Source of the DNA: JAIKWW01 sp052169645
Lineage (GTDB): Bacteria; Bacillota; Clostridia; Peptostreptococcales; Anaerovoracaceae
DNA length: 64,000 nt
Assembly: GCA_052169645.1 (NCBI GenBank)
Contig: JBQNCA010000005.1
Location: forward strand, 1-64,000
Reading direction: 5' to 3'
Below the pieces are notes generated by a model that saw only the letters and a list, made by a program, of their open reading frames with translations, ran no database searches and had not been told where the DNA came from. Within the stretch, counting starts at the first letter, position 1; the number at the start of each line of letters is the position of its first letter. Positions 9,270 through 18,077 of this stretch are shown piece after piece. The position numbers were made by a program, and so were the translations under genes.

Positions 9270-10292
9270 CTATTTAAACTGCTTCAAGAAACGCTCGTCG
9301 TTCTCATAAAAAAGGCGTATGTCATCCACCTCATACTTAAGCATCGCTATACGCTCCACTCCTATTCCGAAGGCAAAGCCCGTATACTTTTCGGTATCTA
9401 TGCCGCCAACCTTGAGCACATTAGGATGTACCATTCCGCAGCCCAAAATTTCTATCCATCCGCTGCCCTTGCAGACACGACAGCCTTTGCCGCCGCACTT
9501 GAAGCATGAAACATCCACCTCCGCACTCGGCTCCGTAAACGGAAAATGGTGAGGTCTGAATTTTGTCTTTGTTTCCGAGCCGAACATCTGACGTGCAAAT
9601 TCTGCAAGAGTTCCTTTCAGGTCAGCCATAGTTATTCCTTCTCCGACTACAAGACCTTCAACCTGATGAAATACCGGTGAGTGAGTGGCATCCGGAGTGT
9701 CGCAGCGATAAACTCTGCCCGGAGATATAATTTTCATAGGAGGATCTTTTCTAAGCAGAGTTCTTGCCTGCACCGGCGAGGTCTGAGTTCTCAACAGTGT
9801 CTTTTCCGTAATATAGAATGTATCCGACATATCTCTCGAAGGGTGGTTCGGTCCCGCATTCAGAGCATCAAAATTCATAAATACGGTTTCGACTTCCGGA
9901 CCTTCCACATATTCAAAGCCCATACTCATAAATATGCGTGACATTTCATCTATAATCTGAGTAACGGGGTGCTCCACTCCGAGATTGGGAATGCGACCCG
10001 GCTCGGTTACATCTATGGTTTCAGCTTTCAGTTCGGCATTCTTTTGAATATTCTTGAGCTCCTGCATCTTGCCCGACAGCAATTTCTCAATTTCACCTCT
10101 GGTCTCGTTCGCCACACGTCCGAGTTCTTTTCTTTCCTCGTGTGCAAGCTGTCCCATTGAACGGAGGATCTCCGTCATCTTTCCTTTTTTCCCTAATAGA
10201 GAAATTCTTAATTCCTCCGCTTTCTCCAACGATGCGGCATTGGAAATCTGCTCTCTGGCATCGATTAAAATTTGCTTTAGCTGCTCCTGCAT
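9270..10292 (-). CDS. pheS: Phenylalanyl-tRNA synthetase alpha subunit
   Basis: The catalytic alpha subunit (340 residues, normal) of class II PheRS. The N-terminal coiled coil (to about residue 85) contacts tRNA. The catalytic core shows motif 1 (GFEYVEGPEVET with HPSRDMSDTFYI), motif 2 (GRVYRCDTPDATHSPVFHQV) and motif 3 (FAFGIGVERIAM). A four-Cys segment (CFKCGGKGCRVC) near residue 260 may bind zinc and is seen in many bacterial PheS. An in-frame TTG at 10304 overlaps the ribosome binding site; the ATG at 10292 has GGAGG 5 nt upstream and is preferred. No T-box leader is visible in the 21 nt before it, so it depends on upstream transcription. Confidence 0.97.
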   Translation of the reverse strand: MQEQLKQILIDAREQISNAASLEKAEELRISLLGKKGKMTEILRSMGQLAHEERKELGRVANETRGEIEKLLSGKMQELKNIQKNAELKAETIDVTEPGRIPNLGVEHPVTQIIDEMSRIFMSMGFEYVEGPEVETVFMNFDALNAGPNHPSRDMSDTFYITEKTLLRTQTSPVQARTLLRKDPPMKIISPGRVYRCDTPDATHSPVFHQVEGLVVGEGITMADLKGTLAEFARQMFGSETKTKFRPHHFPFTEPSAEVDVSCFKCGGKGCRVCKGSGWIEILGCGMVHPNVLKVGGIDTEKYTGFAFGIGVERIAMLKYEVDDIRLFYENDERFLKQFK

Positions 10293-10313
10293 TTCTTCCT
10301 CCAAAATAATTTA

Positions 10314-11105
10314 TTACATATTCCGCCTCAGCGACTCGTACATCACTATAGCCGCAGACACTGCGACATTCAGCGATTCATTGCCGCCCTTCATAGGCAG
10401 GGTTACATTCATATCTGCGCCGTTCATAAACTCGTCGCAAACACCGTTAGCTTCATTCCCTATAATTATTGCAATCTTTCCCTCAAGACTTGCTTCAAAA
10501 TAATTTTTCTCGGCATGCGGAGAAGTGCAGATTGAAAATCTGTCATGCTTTTTAAGCTCCTGCAAAACCTTTTGCGGTGAATCCTCATACTTTATATTGA
10601 TGCGGGATATGGAACCCGCAGCCGCTCTCACCGTTTTAGGAGAAAACAAATCCGCAGTTCCTTTCATCGCAATGATCCCGTTAAAGCCCGCCGCTTCAGC
10701 CGTTCTAAGTATCGTTCCGAGGTTTCCCGGATCCTGAATCCTGTCCAAAACAACTATGCTGCCCGCAGCATTATAAAAATCCTCACGACCTATATCGGGC
10801 ATATAAACTACAGCTGCTGCAGCCTGAGGCGTATCGGTTTCCACCATATTATCAAACAGTACGTCCGGAAGCTCATAAACTTCATCTCCGAACCACCGCC
10901 CTTCATTATTTTTTAAATTCAAGGTATCGGATGAGCCGCTCCTTAAAAACAAGGTTTTTATCTTCAATCCTGATTTTACGGCGTCAGCTATGAGAACAGG
11001 TCCTTCTATTATAAACAACCCTTCCTTCTCACGATTTTTTCTGCGGTAGAGCTTTCGAAAGGCTTTTACTTTGGAATTTTCAGCAGATGATATCAGTTTC
11101 ATCAT
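10314..11105 (-). CDS. TrmH/SpoU-family RNA 2'-O-methyltransferase
   Basis: A 263-residue SAM-dependent RNA ribose methyltransferase of the SPOUT class. The N-terminal substrate-binding domain (residues 1-95) precedes the knotted catalytic domain. Three SpoU motifs are visible: VVLDRIQDPGNLGTILRTAE (motif 1), IIIGNEANGV (motif 2) and LPMKGGNESLNVAVSAA (motif 3). The target, rRNA or tRNA, cannot be decided. The open frame extends to 11174, but that extension would run through the terminator stem at 11140-11163. The ATG at 11105 is followed at once by a second ATG and the usual MKLISSAEN opening. Only a weak GGAAAGAG site precedes it. Confidence 0.9.
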   Translation of the reverse strand: MMKLISSAENSKVKAFRKLYRRKNREKEGLFIIEGPVLIADAVKSGLKIKTLFLRSGSSDTLNLKNNEGRWFGDEVYELPDVLFDNMVETDTPQAAAAVVYMPDIGREDFYNAAGSIVVLDRIQDPGNLGTILRTAEAAGFNGIIAMKGTADLFSPKTVRAAAGSISRINIKYEDSPQKVLQELKKHDRFSICTSPHAEKNYFEASLEGKIAIIIGNEANGVCDEFMNGADMNVTLPMKGGNESLNVAVSAAIVMYESLRRNM

Positions 11106-11139
11106 AATCTCTTTCCAATGCGTCAAAACTGTAATTTTA

Positions 11140-11163
11140 AAAGCCGGTATTAAAACCGGCTTT
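11140..11163 (-). terminator. Stem-loop terminator after ftsZ
   Basis: AAAGCCGGT (11140-11148) pairs with ACCGGCTTT (11155-11163) around a 6-nt loop. Read on the minus strand it lies 20 nt after the ftsZ stop and is followed by only four T residues; the longer T run is on the plus side. It probably ends or attenuates ftsZ transcription before the methyltransferase gene. Confidence 0.6.
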
Positions 11164-11183
11164 TTTATTTCCATTATCAGATA

Positions 11184-12332
11184 TCAGAATATCTTGCGAG
11201 GGGTAGCGGCGGCATCTCTCAGAAAAACGGGTACTTCCATGTCGTCTCCCTGTTTATCTTTTTCCGTTGCCTGCTCATCCTCGGCAATCTCCGACGCCGA
11301 ATCATTCTGAGCATCATTTTCCCGGACTGTATGCTCCGGAGCCTGCTCCTGTACCGCCGTCTTTACAGCACGTTCATCGTCATCGAAGCCTGTAGCGATA
11401 ACTGTTATTCTTACCTCATCCTGCAATTCTTCCTTTATGGAAGTACCGAATATGATGTTGGCATCCCTTGCTGCTGCGGTTTCTATAAGGTCGGCGGCTT
11501 CTGTCGCTTCGAGCATTCCCAAATCATAACCGCCTGTGATATTCAGCAATATAGCTTTCGCTCCGTCTATGGATGTCTCCAGCAGAGGACTGCCTATTGC
11601 TTCCTTTACGGCTTCCGTTACCCTGTTTTCGCCGTGACCTATACCTACGCCCATGTGTGCGGTGCCTCTGTCGCTCATTACAGTCTTTACGTCGGCAAAG
11701 TCAAGATTGATAACTCCCGATTCCGTTATAAGGTCGGTTATACCCTGAACTCCCTGACGAAGCACGTCGTCAGCCATATTGAACGCATCCTTTACTGTAG
11801 TATTTTTTTCAGCTATTTCGAGGAGTTTATCATTCGGTATCACTACAAGCGAATCAACAACCTGCTTGAGATATTCTATACCGAGTTCTGCGTGATCTCT
11901 GCGCTTTTTGCCTTCGAATGAAAACGGCTTGGTAACGACACCTACCGTAAGTATGCCCATCTCTCTTGCAGCCTTTGCTATCACAGGGGCTGCACCCGTA
12001 CCTGTGCCTCCGCCCATTCCGGCTGTTATGAACACCATGTCCACACCTTCAAAGAACTTGGTTATTTCATCGAGGTTTTCCTCCGCGGCACGCATGCCGA
12101 CCTCCGGGTTTGCCCCTGCACCGAGTCCTCTTGTAAGCTTTTCGCCAATCTGTACTCTCGCATCCGCCACGGATACATTGAGAGCCTGTTTATCCGTATT
12201 AACTGCTATATAAGACACGCCCTTAAGCCCTGCCTCTATCATCCTGTTGACTGCGTTTCCTCCGCCTCCGCCAATTCCGATGACCTTTATGCTAGCAGCA
12301 TTATCTTCTGTATTTGTTTCAAATTGCAGCAT
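11184..12332 (-). CDS. ftsZ: Cell division GTPase FtsZ
   Basis: The tubulin-like GTPase (382 residues) that polymerises into the cytokinetic Z-ring. The glycine-rich GTP loop GGGTGTG is at 107-113, and the T7 synergy-loop region (NLDFADVKTVM) is present. A variable acidic linker (about 320-365) leads to the C-terminal peptide MEVPVFLRD, the docking site for FtsZ-binding proteins. A GGAGG ribosome binding site lies 8-9 nt before the ATG. ftsQ ends 128 nt upstream, leaving room for the separate promoter at 12365-12393. ftsA, often found between ftsQ and ftsZ, is absent. Confidence 0.99.
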   Translation of the reverse strand: MLQFETNTEDNAASIKVIGIGGGGGNAVNRMIEAGLKGVSYIAVNTDKQALNVSVADARVQIGEKLTRGLGAGANPEVGMRAAEENLDEITKFFEGVDMVFITAGMGGGTGTGAAPVIAKAAREMGILTVGVVTKPFSFEGKKRRDHAELGIEYLKQVVDSLVVIPNDKLLEIAEKNTTVKDAFNMADDVLRQGVQGITDLITESGVINLDFADVKTVMSDRGTAHMGVGIGHGENRVTEAVKEAIGSPLLETSIDGAKAILLNITGGYDLGMLEATEAADLIETAAARDANIIFGTSIKEELQDEVRITVIATGFDDDERAVKTAVQEQAPEHTVRENDAQNDSASEIAEDEQATEKDKQGDDMEVPVFLRDAAATPRKIF

Positions 12333-12364
12333 AATATTAGTATCCTCCGGTACTCTGATACTTT

Positions 12365-12393
12365 ATTTTATCATAACAATATATCAATCGCAA
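12365..12393 (-). promoter_or_regulatory. Predicted sigma-A promoter of ftsZ
   Basis: On the minus strand a -35 TTGCGA (12388-12393) and an extended -10 TGATAAAAT (hexamer TAAAAT at 12365-12370) are separated by 17 bp. The expected start site is about 26 nt before the ftsZ ATG. This would give ftsZ transcription independent of the mraZ promoter. Confidence 0.65.
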
Positions 12394-12460
12394 TAATCAT
12401 AAATTAAGAAATTCTTTATTTTCAAGGCTTTTATTAATTGTAACTTAACGCTGCCGAGAT

Positions 12461-13336
12461 TCAGTCCGTCACCGGACTGAAAGCAGCATATCCGCTGTCA
12501 TCAACTTTTATAACTCCCCTTTCAACACCTTTTTCATGAAGATCGTACAATATAGCTTTGATGCCTTCAAGTGCATTGATAATATCCTCGGTTCTGCCGC
12601 TGCACATCATAGTATCCGTTACATATGTCTTAACCGAATCACTTGTTTCATTCTCAGTTATCACTCTTTTAAAATACAGTCCTGCATGATTTGACTTATT
12701 TATAAGATTCATAATATTTTCAAACTTTGCCTTATCGCTCAATTCAGGAACTTTACCTTTCTTATAATCTTTCACTTCTATTCCTGTAATAAGCGTTGCG
12801 GACATAGGTTTATCAGCGGTATCTATAACCGTTCCGTCATTGTCCGTTATCAGATAGACATCCCCTGCTGCAATGGCTGCAGTAGGTATACGTTCGTCTA
12901 CTATTATTATGTATTTATCCGGCAGCTTCCTCTTTACATCGATATCTTTCACATAAGGATTCGCCTTCAATGCTTTTTTTACGGCAAAGCCTGTCCACTT
13001 AAACATATTATCGCCCGGTTTTATACCGATTTCTTGTATCAGGACTTCATCCTCGATAAGCCTGTTATTTTTTATGCTGATTTCCGAAATGGAAAATATA
13101 GATGAAGTCAGGAAAAAATAAATGCCGGCTACAGCTGCAAAAAATAAAAATATTCTGAGCATGTAATGTTTCTTTCTCCGTTTTTTCTTTTTAACCGGAG
13201 TAACATTTTCTTCATCCGAGGAGGTTTTCCCGGCATCATCGGCATCCAGCTGATACATATCGCTATAATTTGTATCATGCCCGGTATAGATATCCGTAGA
13301 TGTTCTGAAGCTGTCATTATCCCTTCCGTTATTCAT
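12461..13336 (-). CDS. ftsQ: Cell division protein FtsQ/DivIB
   Basis: A bitopic divisome protein (291 residues). The cytoplasmic N-terminus (1-58) is acidic, then very basic (KKKKRRKK). One membrane segment follows (about 59-82, MLRIFLFFAAVAGIYFFLTS). The extracellular POTRA domain is at about 83-155 (ISIKNNRLIEDEVLIQEIG onward), followed by the FtsQ beta domain. In the family it joins FtsL and FtsB/DivIC to control septal synthesis by FtsW and the class B PBP. GGGAG precedes the ATG. It sits between murG and ftsZ in the expected order. Confidence 0.88.
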   Translation of the reverse strand: MNNGRDNDSFRTSTDIYTGHDTNYSDMYQLDADDAGKTSSDEENVTPVKKKKRRKKHYMLRIFLFFAAVAGIYFFLTSSIFSISEISIKNNRLIEDEVLIQEIGIKPGDNMFKWTGFAVKKALKANPYVKDIDVKRKLPDKYIIIVDERIPTAAIAAGDVYLITDNDGTVIDTADKPMSATLITGIEVKDYKKGKVPELSDKAKFENIMNLINKSNHAGLYFKRVITENETSDSVKTYVTDTMMCSGRTEDIINALEGIKAILYDLHEKGVERGVIKVDDSGYAAFSPVTD

Positions 13337-13370
13337 AAATGATTCTCCCGTTTAAACTGCGAGATTCCAC

Positions 13371-14456
13371 TCAACTTATTCCTATATGCTCGCATATAAG
13401 TCCCGAAGCATCGCCGCGATCCTTCTCTGCCGCCGCAAGCTCCATATGTGCAAGTCTCTTTCTGTCATCCATAAGAGTTCCGATTATGGTTGCAACATCT
13501 CCCGGATTCAAAGCTTTTTCTTCTATTAAAATCGATGCTCCGCAATCCGCAAGAACCTTTGCATTAAAGAATTGATGATTATGAGTTACATTCGGAGAAG
13601 GGATCATTATACTTGCCCTTCCGCATGCCGCTATCTCCGACACCGTCAAAGCTCCCGAACGTGTAACCGCTATATCGCATGCCGCCAAATATGTCGGCAT
13701 GTCATCTATATACTTCATATATTTGACATTTGATTTTTCCTGCTCATCAGGCTTTGCGATATCATCATAGAATCTGCTTCCCGTTACAAAAAACAGTACA
13801 AAATTCTCAATGCCTTTAAGCTCATCAACAACTATTTTCATTTCATCGTTAATTCTTGCAGCTCCGAGGCTCCCTCCGAAACCGAGTACCGTAAAAGCAT
13901 CCTGTGGCAAACCTAATCTATGCCTTGCGGTCTTTCTGTCAATTTCCCGAAATGCATGCCTCACAGGATTTCCTACTGTAATTACGGATTTTGCGGATTT
14001 AAAATACGGAGCCGCTTCCTCAAATGCGAGAAACACCTCATCGACATTTCGGCTTAACAGTTTATTTGTAAATCCCGGAAAAGCATTCTGTTCATGAATA
14101 TAAGTTTTGACTCCCATACGCTGGGCGGCAAATACCATGGGCCCGCAGACGTATCCACCTGTACCTATCACCGCATCGGGCTTGAATTCATTTATGATAA
14201 GCTTTGCTTCTCTAAGCCCTTTTTGCAAATCTTTAGCCGTCTTGAAATTCTTCCAAAGCTTTTTTCTGTATATGCCCGTAACCGTGATATGTCTAAGCTC
14301 ATAACCTGCATCAGACACTATCTTGTTTTCTATACCGTGGGCAGTCCCTACAAAAATAATTTCTGATTCGGGACTTCTGCGTTTGATTTCATCGGCAATG
14401 GCGATAGCCGGATACACATGTCCTCCGGTACCTCCTCCTGTCATAATAACTCTCAT
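13371..14456 (-). CDS. murG: UDP-GlcNAc:undecaprenyl-PP-MurNAc-pentapeptide GlcNAc transferase MurG
   Basis: MurG (361 residues) converts lipid I to lipid II on the inner face of the membrane. The N-terminal glycine loop GGGTGGHVYPA lies directly after the start, and a second G-loop, GFGGSLGAARIN, begins the C-terminal UDP-GlcNAc domain. The donor-site pattern TRSGALTVSEIAACGRASI is intact. The frame continues 45 codons upstream to 14591, but only the ATG at 14456 has a GAGGAAA ribosome binding site and gives the standard MRVIMTGGGTGG start. ftsW ends 17 nt upstream. Confidence 0.98.
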   Translation of the reverse strand: MRVIMTGGGTGGHVYPAIAIADEIKRRSPESEIIFVGTAHGIENKIVSDAGYELRHITVTGIYRKKLWKNFKTAKDLQKGLREAKLIINEFKPDAVIGTGGYVCGPMVFAAQRMGVKTYIHEQNAFPGFTNKLLSRNVDEVFLAFEEAAPYFKSAKSVITVGNPVRHAFREIDRKTARHRLGLPQDAFTVLGFGGSLGAARINDEMKIVVDELKGIENFVLFFVTGSRFYDDIAKPDEQEKSNVKYMKYIDDMPTYLAACDIAVTRSGALTVSEIAACGRASIMIPSPNVTHNHQFFNAKVLADCGASILIEEKALNPGDVATIIGTLMDDRKRLAHMELAAAEKDRGDASGLICEHIGIS

Positions 14457-14473
14457 ATAAATTTCCTCAAATT

Positions 14474-15667
14474 TTATTTTGAACTCTGTCCTGATATATT
14501 GAGCATAATACCTATGCAAGCCATGAATATCACCAGTGCATTTCCGCCCCAGCTTACAAAAGGAAGTATAATCCCCGTAGGAGGCATCCATGCCGTTACA
14601 ATCAATACATTAAATATAACATGCGCTGAAAGCATTATGGAAAAACCGGAACCCAAAAGTCTGCCGAACATATCCGGCGCATTAATGGAGATGTGCACAC
14701 AACGCCATATTACTACAAGGTATGCCGCCAGAAGCAAGATGATACCTGTATAGCCCAATTCCTCTCCTATTATAGCCAAAATAAAATCATTTTGCGGCTC
14801 CGGAAGATACAGAGTTTTCTGAATACTGTTTCCTATCCCGACTCCGAAAATACCTCCGGAGCCCAAGGAAAGGAGTGATTGATAAACCTGATATCCTCCT
14901 TCCATAAGCTCGGTTTCAGGATGTCGAAAATTTATTATACGTTCCAAATGAAATCCGCCTTTTGCTAAAATCAAGCCTGCCAAGCCTGCCAAGCCGATTC
15001 CTATTATGCTTAAAAAGCTCATGATATTCATACCCGCTATGAACATCATTACAAGTATAATGACGATAACAGTACCTGCCGTACTCAGATTCGGCTGCTT
15101 ATATATAAGTCCGAACATCGCAAGTGCTATTGCGAGCAAAAGAAATATAATTTTATAATTTCTTATCCTTGAAGCATCGCCGCTAAGCAGTGCAGCAACG
15201 AAAATGATTACAGCCGGCTTCGCAAGTTCTCCCGGCATCAATGTAATATATTTTAAATCTATCCATCGTCTTGCATGGTTTATCTCCTTGCCTAAACCGG
15301 TAAATACCAGTATGAGTAATATAAAAGATATTATCAGTATAATCCAGTGCCATTTTTTTAAACGATGATAGTCATAACACGCAAGACCGAGCATAGCAAC
15401 AGTTCCGATTGCAGCCCACATACCGTCTCTAATCAAATAGTAATATGGTGTTCCTTCCTTGCTCATAGCAGTATAATAGCTTGCACTGAATACCATTATA
15501 ACTCCAAAGAGAACCAGTCCTATTACGAACACAAATAAAATAAAATCCCCCGAGCCGTGATATCTCCGTTTTTTTAAACGTTTTTCCGATATATCGACAA
15601 CTTTTTCCGAACCGATATCCGCTTTTGAAGTAGATTTATTTTTGATTCTTTTACCATGTCTTAACAT
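14474..15667 (-). CDS. ftsW: SEDS peptidoglycan glycosyltransferase FtsW
   Basis: A 397-residue polytopic membrane protein of the SEDS family with about ten hydrophobic segments. FtsW polymerises lipid II into septal glycan together with its partner class B PBP. The conserved segment PEPQNDFILAIIGEELGY and the ending region GIILPFVSWGGNAL are family signatures. The N-terminal 35 residues are basic and cytoplasmic. An in-frame TTG at 15682 overlaps the GGAG; the ATG at 15667, with GGAG 9 nt upstream, is preferred. Its position between murD and murG supports FtsW rather than RodA or SpoVE, though the sporulation paralogue SpoVE also sits in dcw clusters. Confidence 0.95.
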   Translation of the reverse strand: MLRHGKRIKNKSTSKADIGSEKVVDISEKRLKKRRYHGSGDFILFVFVIGLVLFGVIMVFSASYYTAMSKEGTPYYYLIRDGMWAAIGTVAMLGLACYDYHRLKKWHWIILIISFILLILVFTGLGKEINHARRWIDLKYITLMPGELAKPAVIIFVAALLSGDASRIRNYKIIFLLLAIALAMFGLIYKQPNLSTAGTVIVIILVMMFIAGMNIMSFLSIIGIGLAGLAGLILAKGGFHLERIINFRHPETELMEGGYQVYQSLLSLGSGGIFGVGIGNSIQKTLYLPEPQNDFILAIIGEELGYTGIILLLAAYLVVIWRCVHISINAPDMFGRLLGSGFSIMLSAHVIFNVLIVTAWMPPTGIILPFVSWGGNALVIFMACIGIMLNISGQSSK

Positions 15668-15704
15668 AAAATTTTTCTCCAAGCTACGGATTACAAATCA
15701 CAGC

Positions 15705-17066
15705 TTACTGTATCGCCAAATTTTCGATACAAGCTTTAAAATCTTTTCCTCTGTCCTCAAAGCATTTATACATATCCCAACTGGCACAAGCCGGTGACAA
15801 CAGAACCGTATCGCCGTTCGATGCCAATTCGGAAGCCTTTTTAACGGCATCCGCCATTCCTTCCGCCATATAAACCGGAGAAAAGCCTTTTCGCCTTGCC
15901 GCCTTTTGAAGTTTTTCAGCGGTAACACCTATCAAAACCATGGCTTTTACATTTCCTGCAAAGCCTTCGATAAAGCTGTCGAACTCCGCACCTTTATCAT
16001 AGCCTCCTGCTATGAGTACAATGTTTTTATATGAAGCTATCGCTTTCAAAGAAGCATCAGGATTTGTACCTTTTGAATCATTTACGTAATTTACACCGTT
16101 GACCGTTCCGCAGCTTTCCATTCTGTGCTCGACCCCTGAAAATTTCATAATCACCGATGATATCAGTGAGGGTTCTATTCCTGCAAAATAGCATATGGCA
16201 GCTGCTGCAAGCACATTCTCAATATTGTGAGTTCCCTTTATTTTAAGCTGATCAACATCGCAAAGTTCATATGAAACACCTGCATCTTTAACAACTATTT
16301 TTTCACCGTTTAAAAAAGCTCCTGAATCCGAAAGCTTGGTCCTGCTGAACGGAACAGCTACGGATTTGCACATTGCGGCAGCTCTTACACATAATTCATC
16401 GTCAGCATTATATACAAAATATTCATTCTTATCCTGAGCTTGAAATATCTTGGACTTCGCTATAAAATAATTTTCCATATTTCCATGTCGATCCAGATGA
16501 TCCGGAGTGATATTCAGAAGCGCCGAAACAATCGGTTTGAAATACTTGGTCGTTTCAAGCTGAAAACTGCTGCACTCCGTCACCATATATGTCAAGTCAT
16601 CCACATCCGTTGCACAAGTCAATACGGCAGTTCCTATATTTCCAACCACACGGAAGGCTCGTCCCGAAGCCGCAAAGATTTCACCTACGAGAGTAGTTGT
16701 AGTCGTTTTCCCGTTAGTTCCGGTTATAGCTATATATTTGCCCCGCCCTATGCGGTAAGCCAACTCAAGCTCCCCTATAATTTCAGCTCCGTGCGAAGCT
16801 GCGGATTTTATAAAGGCTTTTTCCGGAGAAACCCCGGGACTCAGCACCAGCATATCATAATCGTTTCTTATAGCATTCTCATCAGAGTATAGCGTAGCGC
16901 ATCCTATCCTGTCTGCCCAAAGCCTCTTTTCTTCATCAAGCTTCGCATCGTAAACATCCACTTCCGCTCCCAAGCTCCGCAAGGCCTCTGCAGCAGCTTT
17001 TCCGGAGCGTGCAAGCCCGACGACAAGGATTTTATTTTCTTTTATATTCGTATTCAAATCTATCAT
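15705..17066 (-). CDS. murD: UDP-MurNAc-L-Ala:D-Glu ligase MurD
   Basis: MurD (453 residues) adds D-glutamate to UDP-MurNAc-L-alanine in the cytoplasm with ATP hydrolysis. The N-terminal Rossmann domain opens with VVGLARSGKAAAEAL. The Mur ligase ATP loop is ITGTNGKTTTT, and the central domain includes NITPDHLDRHG. The C-terminal domain includes HRMESCGTVNGVNYVNDSKG. A GGAG site lies 7 nt before the ATG. It follows mraY by 24 nt. Confidence 0.97.
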   Translation of the reverse strand: MIDLNTNIKENKILVVGLARSGKAAAEALRSLGAEVDVYDAKLDEEKRLWADRIGCATLYSDENAIRNDYDMLVLSPGVSPEKAFIKSAASHGAEIIGELELAYRIGRGKYIAITGTNGKTTTTTLVGEIFAASGRAFRVVGNIGTAVLTCATDVDDLTYMVTECSSFQLETTKYFKPIVSALLNITPDHLDRHGNMENYFIAKSKIFQAQDKNEYFVYNADDELCVRAAAMCKSVAVPFSRTKLSDSGAFLNGEKIVVKDAGVSYELCDVDQLKIKGTHNIENVLAAAAICYFAGIEPSLISSVIMKFSGVEHRMESCGTVNGVNYVNDSKGTNPDASLKAIASYKNIVLIAGGYDKGAEFDSFIEGFAGNVKAMVLIGVTAEKLQKAARRKGFSPVYMAEGMADAVKKASELASNGDTVLLSPACASWDMYKCFEDRGKDFKACIENLAIQ

Positions 17067-17090
17067 CTTTAAGCTCCGCAGATTCCGAAT

Positions 17091-18077
17091 CTACAGTATA
17101 AACATTGAAACCACACAAAGCAACAGCGTGACTACCCAAAAAACTCGGACTACCTTAGTCTCCTTCCAGCCTCCAAGTTCAAAATGATGGTGAAGCGGAG
17201 ACATTCTGAAAAATCTCCTTTTGCCGTGAGTCGCCTTAAACACTGCCACCTGAATTATGACCGAACAGACCTCAGCCACAAACACGGCTCCGGCTATCAC
17301 CAAAATCAACTCTATATGCATTATTACAGCCGCCGTCGCAATCGCCGCTCCGAGTGCGAGAGAACCGGTATCTCCCATAAACACTTTTGCCGGATGACGA
17401 TTGTAAAGTAGAAACCCCGCACATGCTCCGGCTACCGCCGCACTGAATATCATAACGCTCTGATCCTTTATCATAAGCGCCGTCATAGCCAGAAAAAATG
17501 CAACTATCGCAGAACAGCCTCCGGCCAGTCCGTCAAGCCCGTCGGTAAGATTTACGGCATTTGTCATTGCCACAAGTACAAATACTATAAACGGGATATA
17601 GAGTGCTCCCAAGTCCAGATAATTCTTCCATATAGGTATATATATCATGGTTCCGTACGGCGACAGCTTTGTTTCATATACAGCTATCAAAACCGCCGTT
17701 ATAATCTGCAGCAGCAGCTTCTGCCATGCCCGCAGACCCAAGTTTCTCTTCTTCACAACCTTGATAAAATCATCTATAAAGCCTATGCCGCAGCACAGCA
17801 ACGTAGCTGAAAGCATAACAAGAATATCGGCATTGAAGCCCTTATAAACCGCAAACATAATTATCAGCGAGGTTAGTACTATGGCAATTATTATCATAAT
17901 GCCACCCATGGTGGGAGTTCCCGATTTTGCCTGATGACTTTTAGGTCCATCCTCTCTTATACTCTGTCCGGCTTTAAGTCTGCGCAACATAGGTATTCCC
18001 AAAGGTCCCTGCACCGCCATTAAAACAAATGCTGAAATCATCGTCGCTATAGCTATCATCAAATTGCTGTCATTCAT
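17091..18077 (-). CDS. mraY: Phospho-MurNAc-pentapeptide translocase MraY
   Basis: MraY (328 residues, about ten membrane segments) transfers phospho-MurNAc-pentapeptide to undecaprenyl phosphate, forming lipid I. Catalytic markers are visible: the Asp pair in GFIDDFIK, NAVNLTDGLDGLAGG, the magnesium-site region FMGDTGSLALG, and the histidine cluster PLHHHFE near the C-terminus. The start overlaps the end of murF by 8 nt, implying translational coupling; GGGGGAG lies just upstream. Confidence 0.98.
   Translation of the reverse strand: MNDSNLMIAIATMISAFVLMAVQGPLGIPMLRRLKAGQSIREDGPKSHQAKSGTPTMGGIMIIIAIVLTSLIIMFAVYKGFNADILVMLSATLLCCGIGFIDDFIKVVKKRNLGLRAWQKLLLQIITAVLIAVYETKLSPYGTMIYIPIWKNYLDLGALYIPFIVFVLVAMTNAVNLTDGLDGLAGGCSAIVAFFLAMTALMIKDQSVMIFSAAVAGACAGFLLYNRHPAKVFMGDTGSLALGAAIATAAVIMHIELILVIAGAVFVAEVCSVIIQVAVFKATHGKRRFFRMSPLHHHFELGGWKETKVVRVFWVVTLLLCVVSMFIL

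Noticed and set aside
10314..11174. Longer start for the RNA methyltransferase at 11174
   Set aside because: It would place the stem-loop terminator inside the coding region and adds 23 residues without family similarity.
13371..14591. Longer start for murG at 14591
   Set aside because: The extra 45 residues overlap the end of ftsW. MurG proteins begin at the MRVIMTGGGTGG segment, and the only good ribosome binding site is at 14456.
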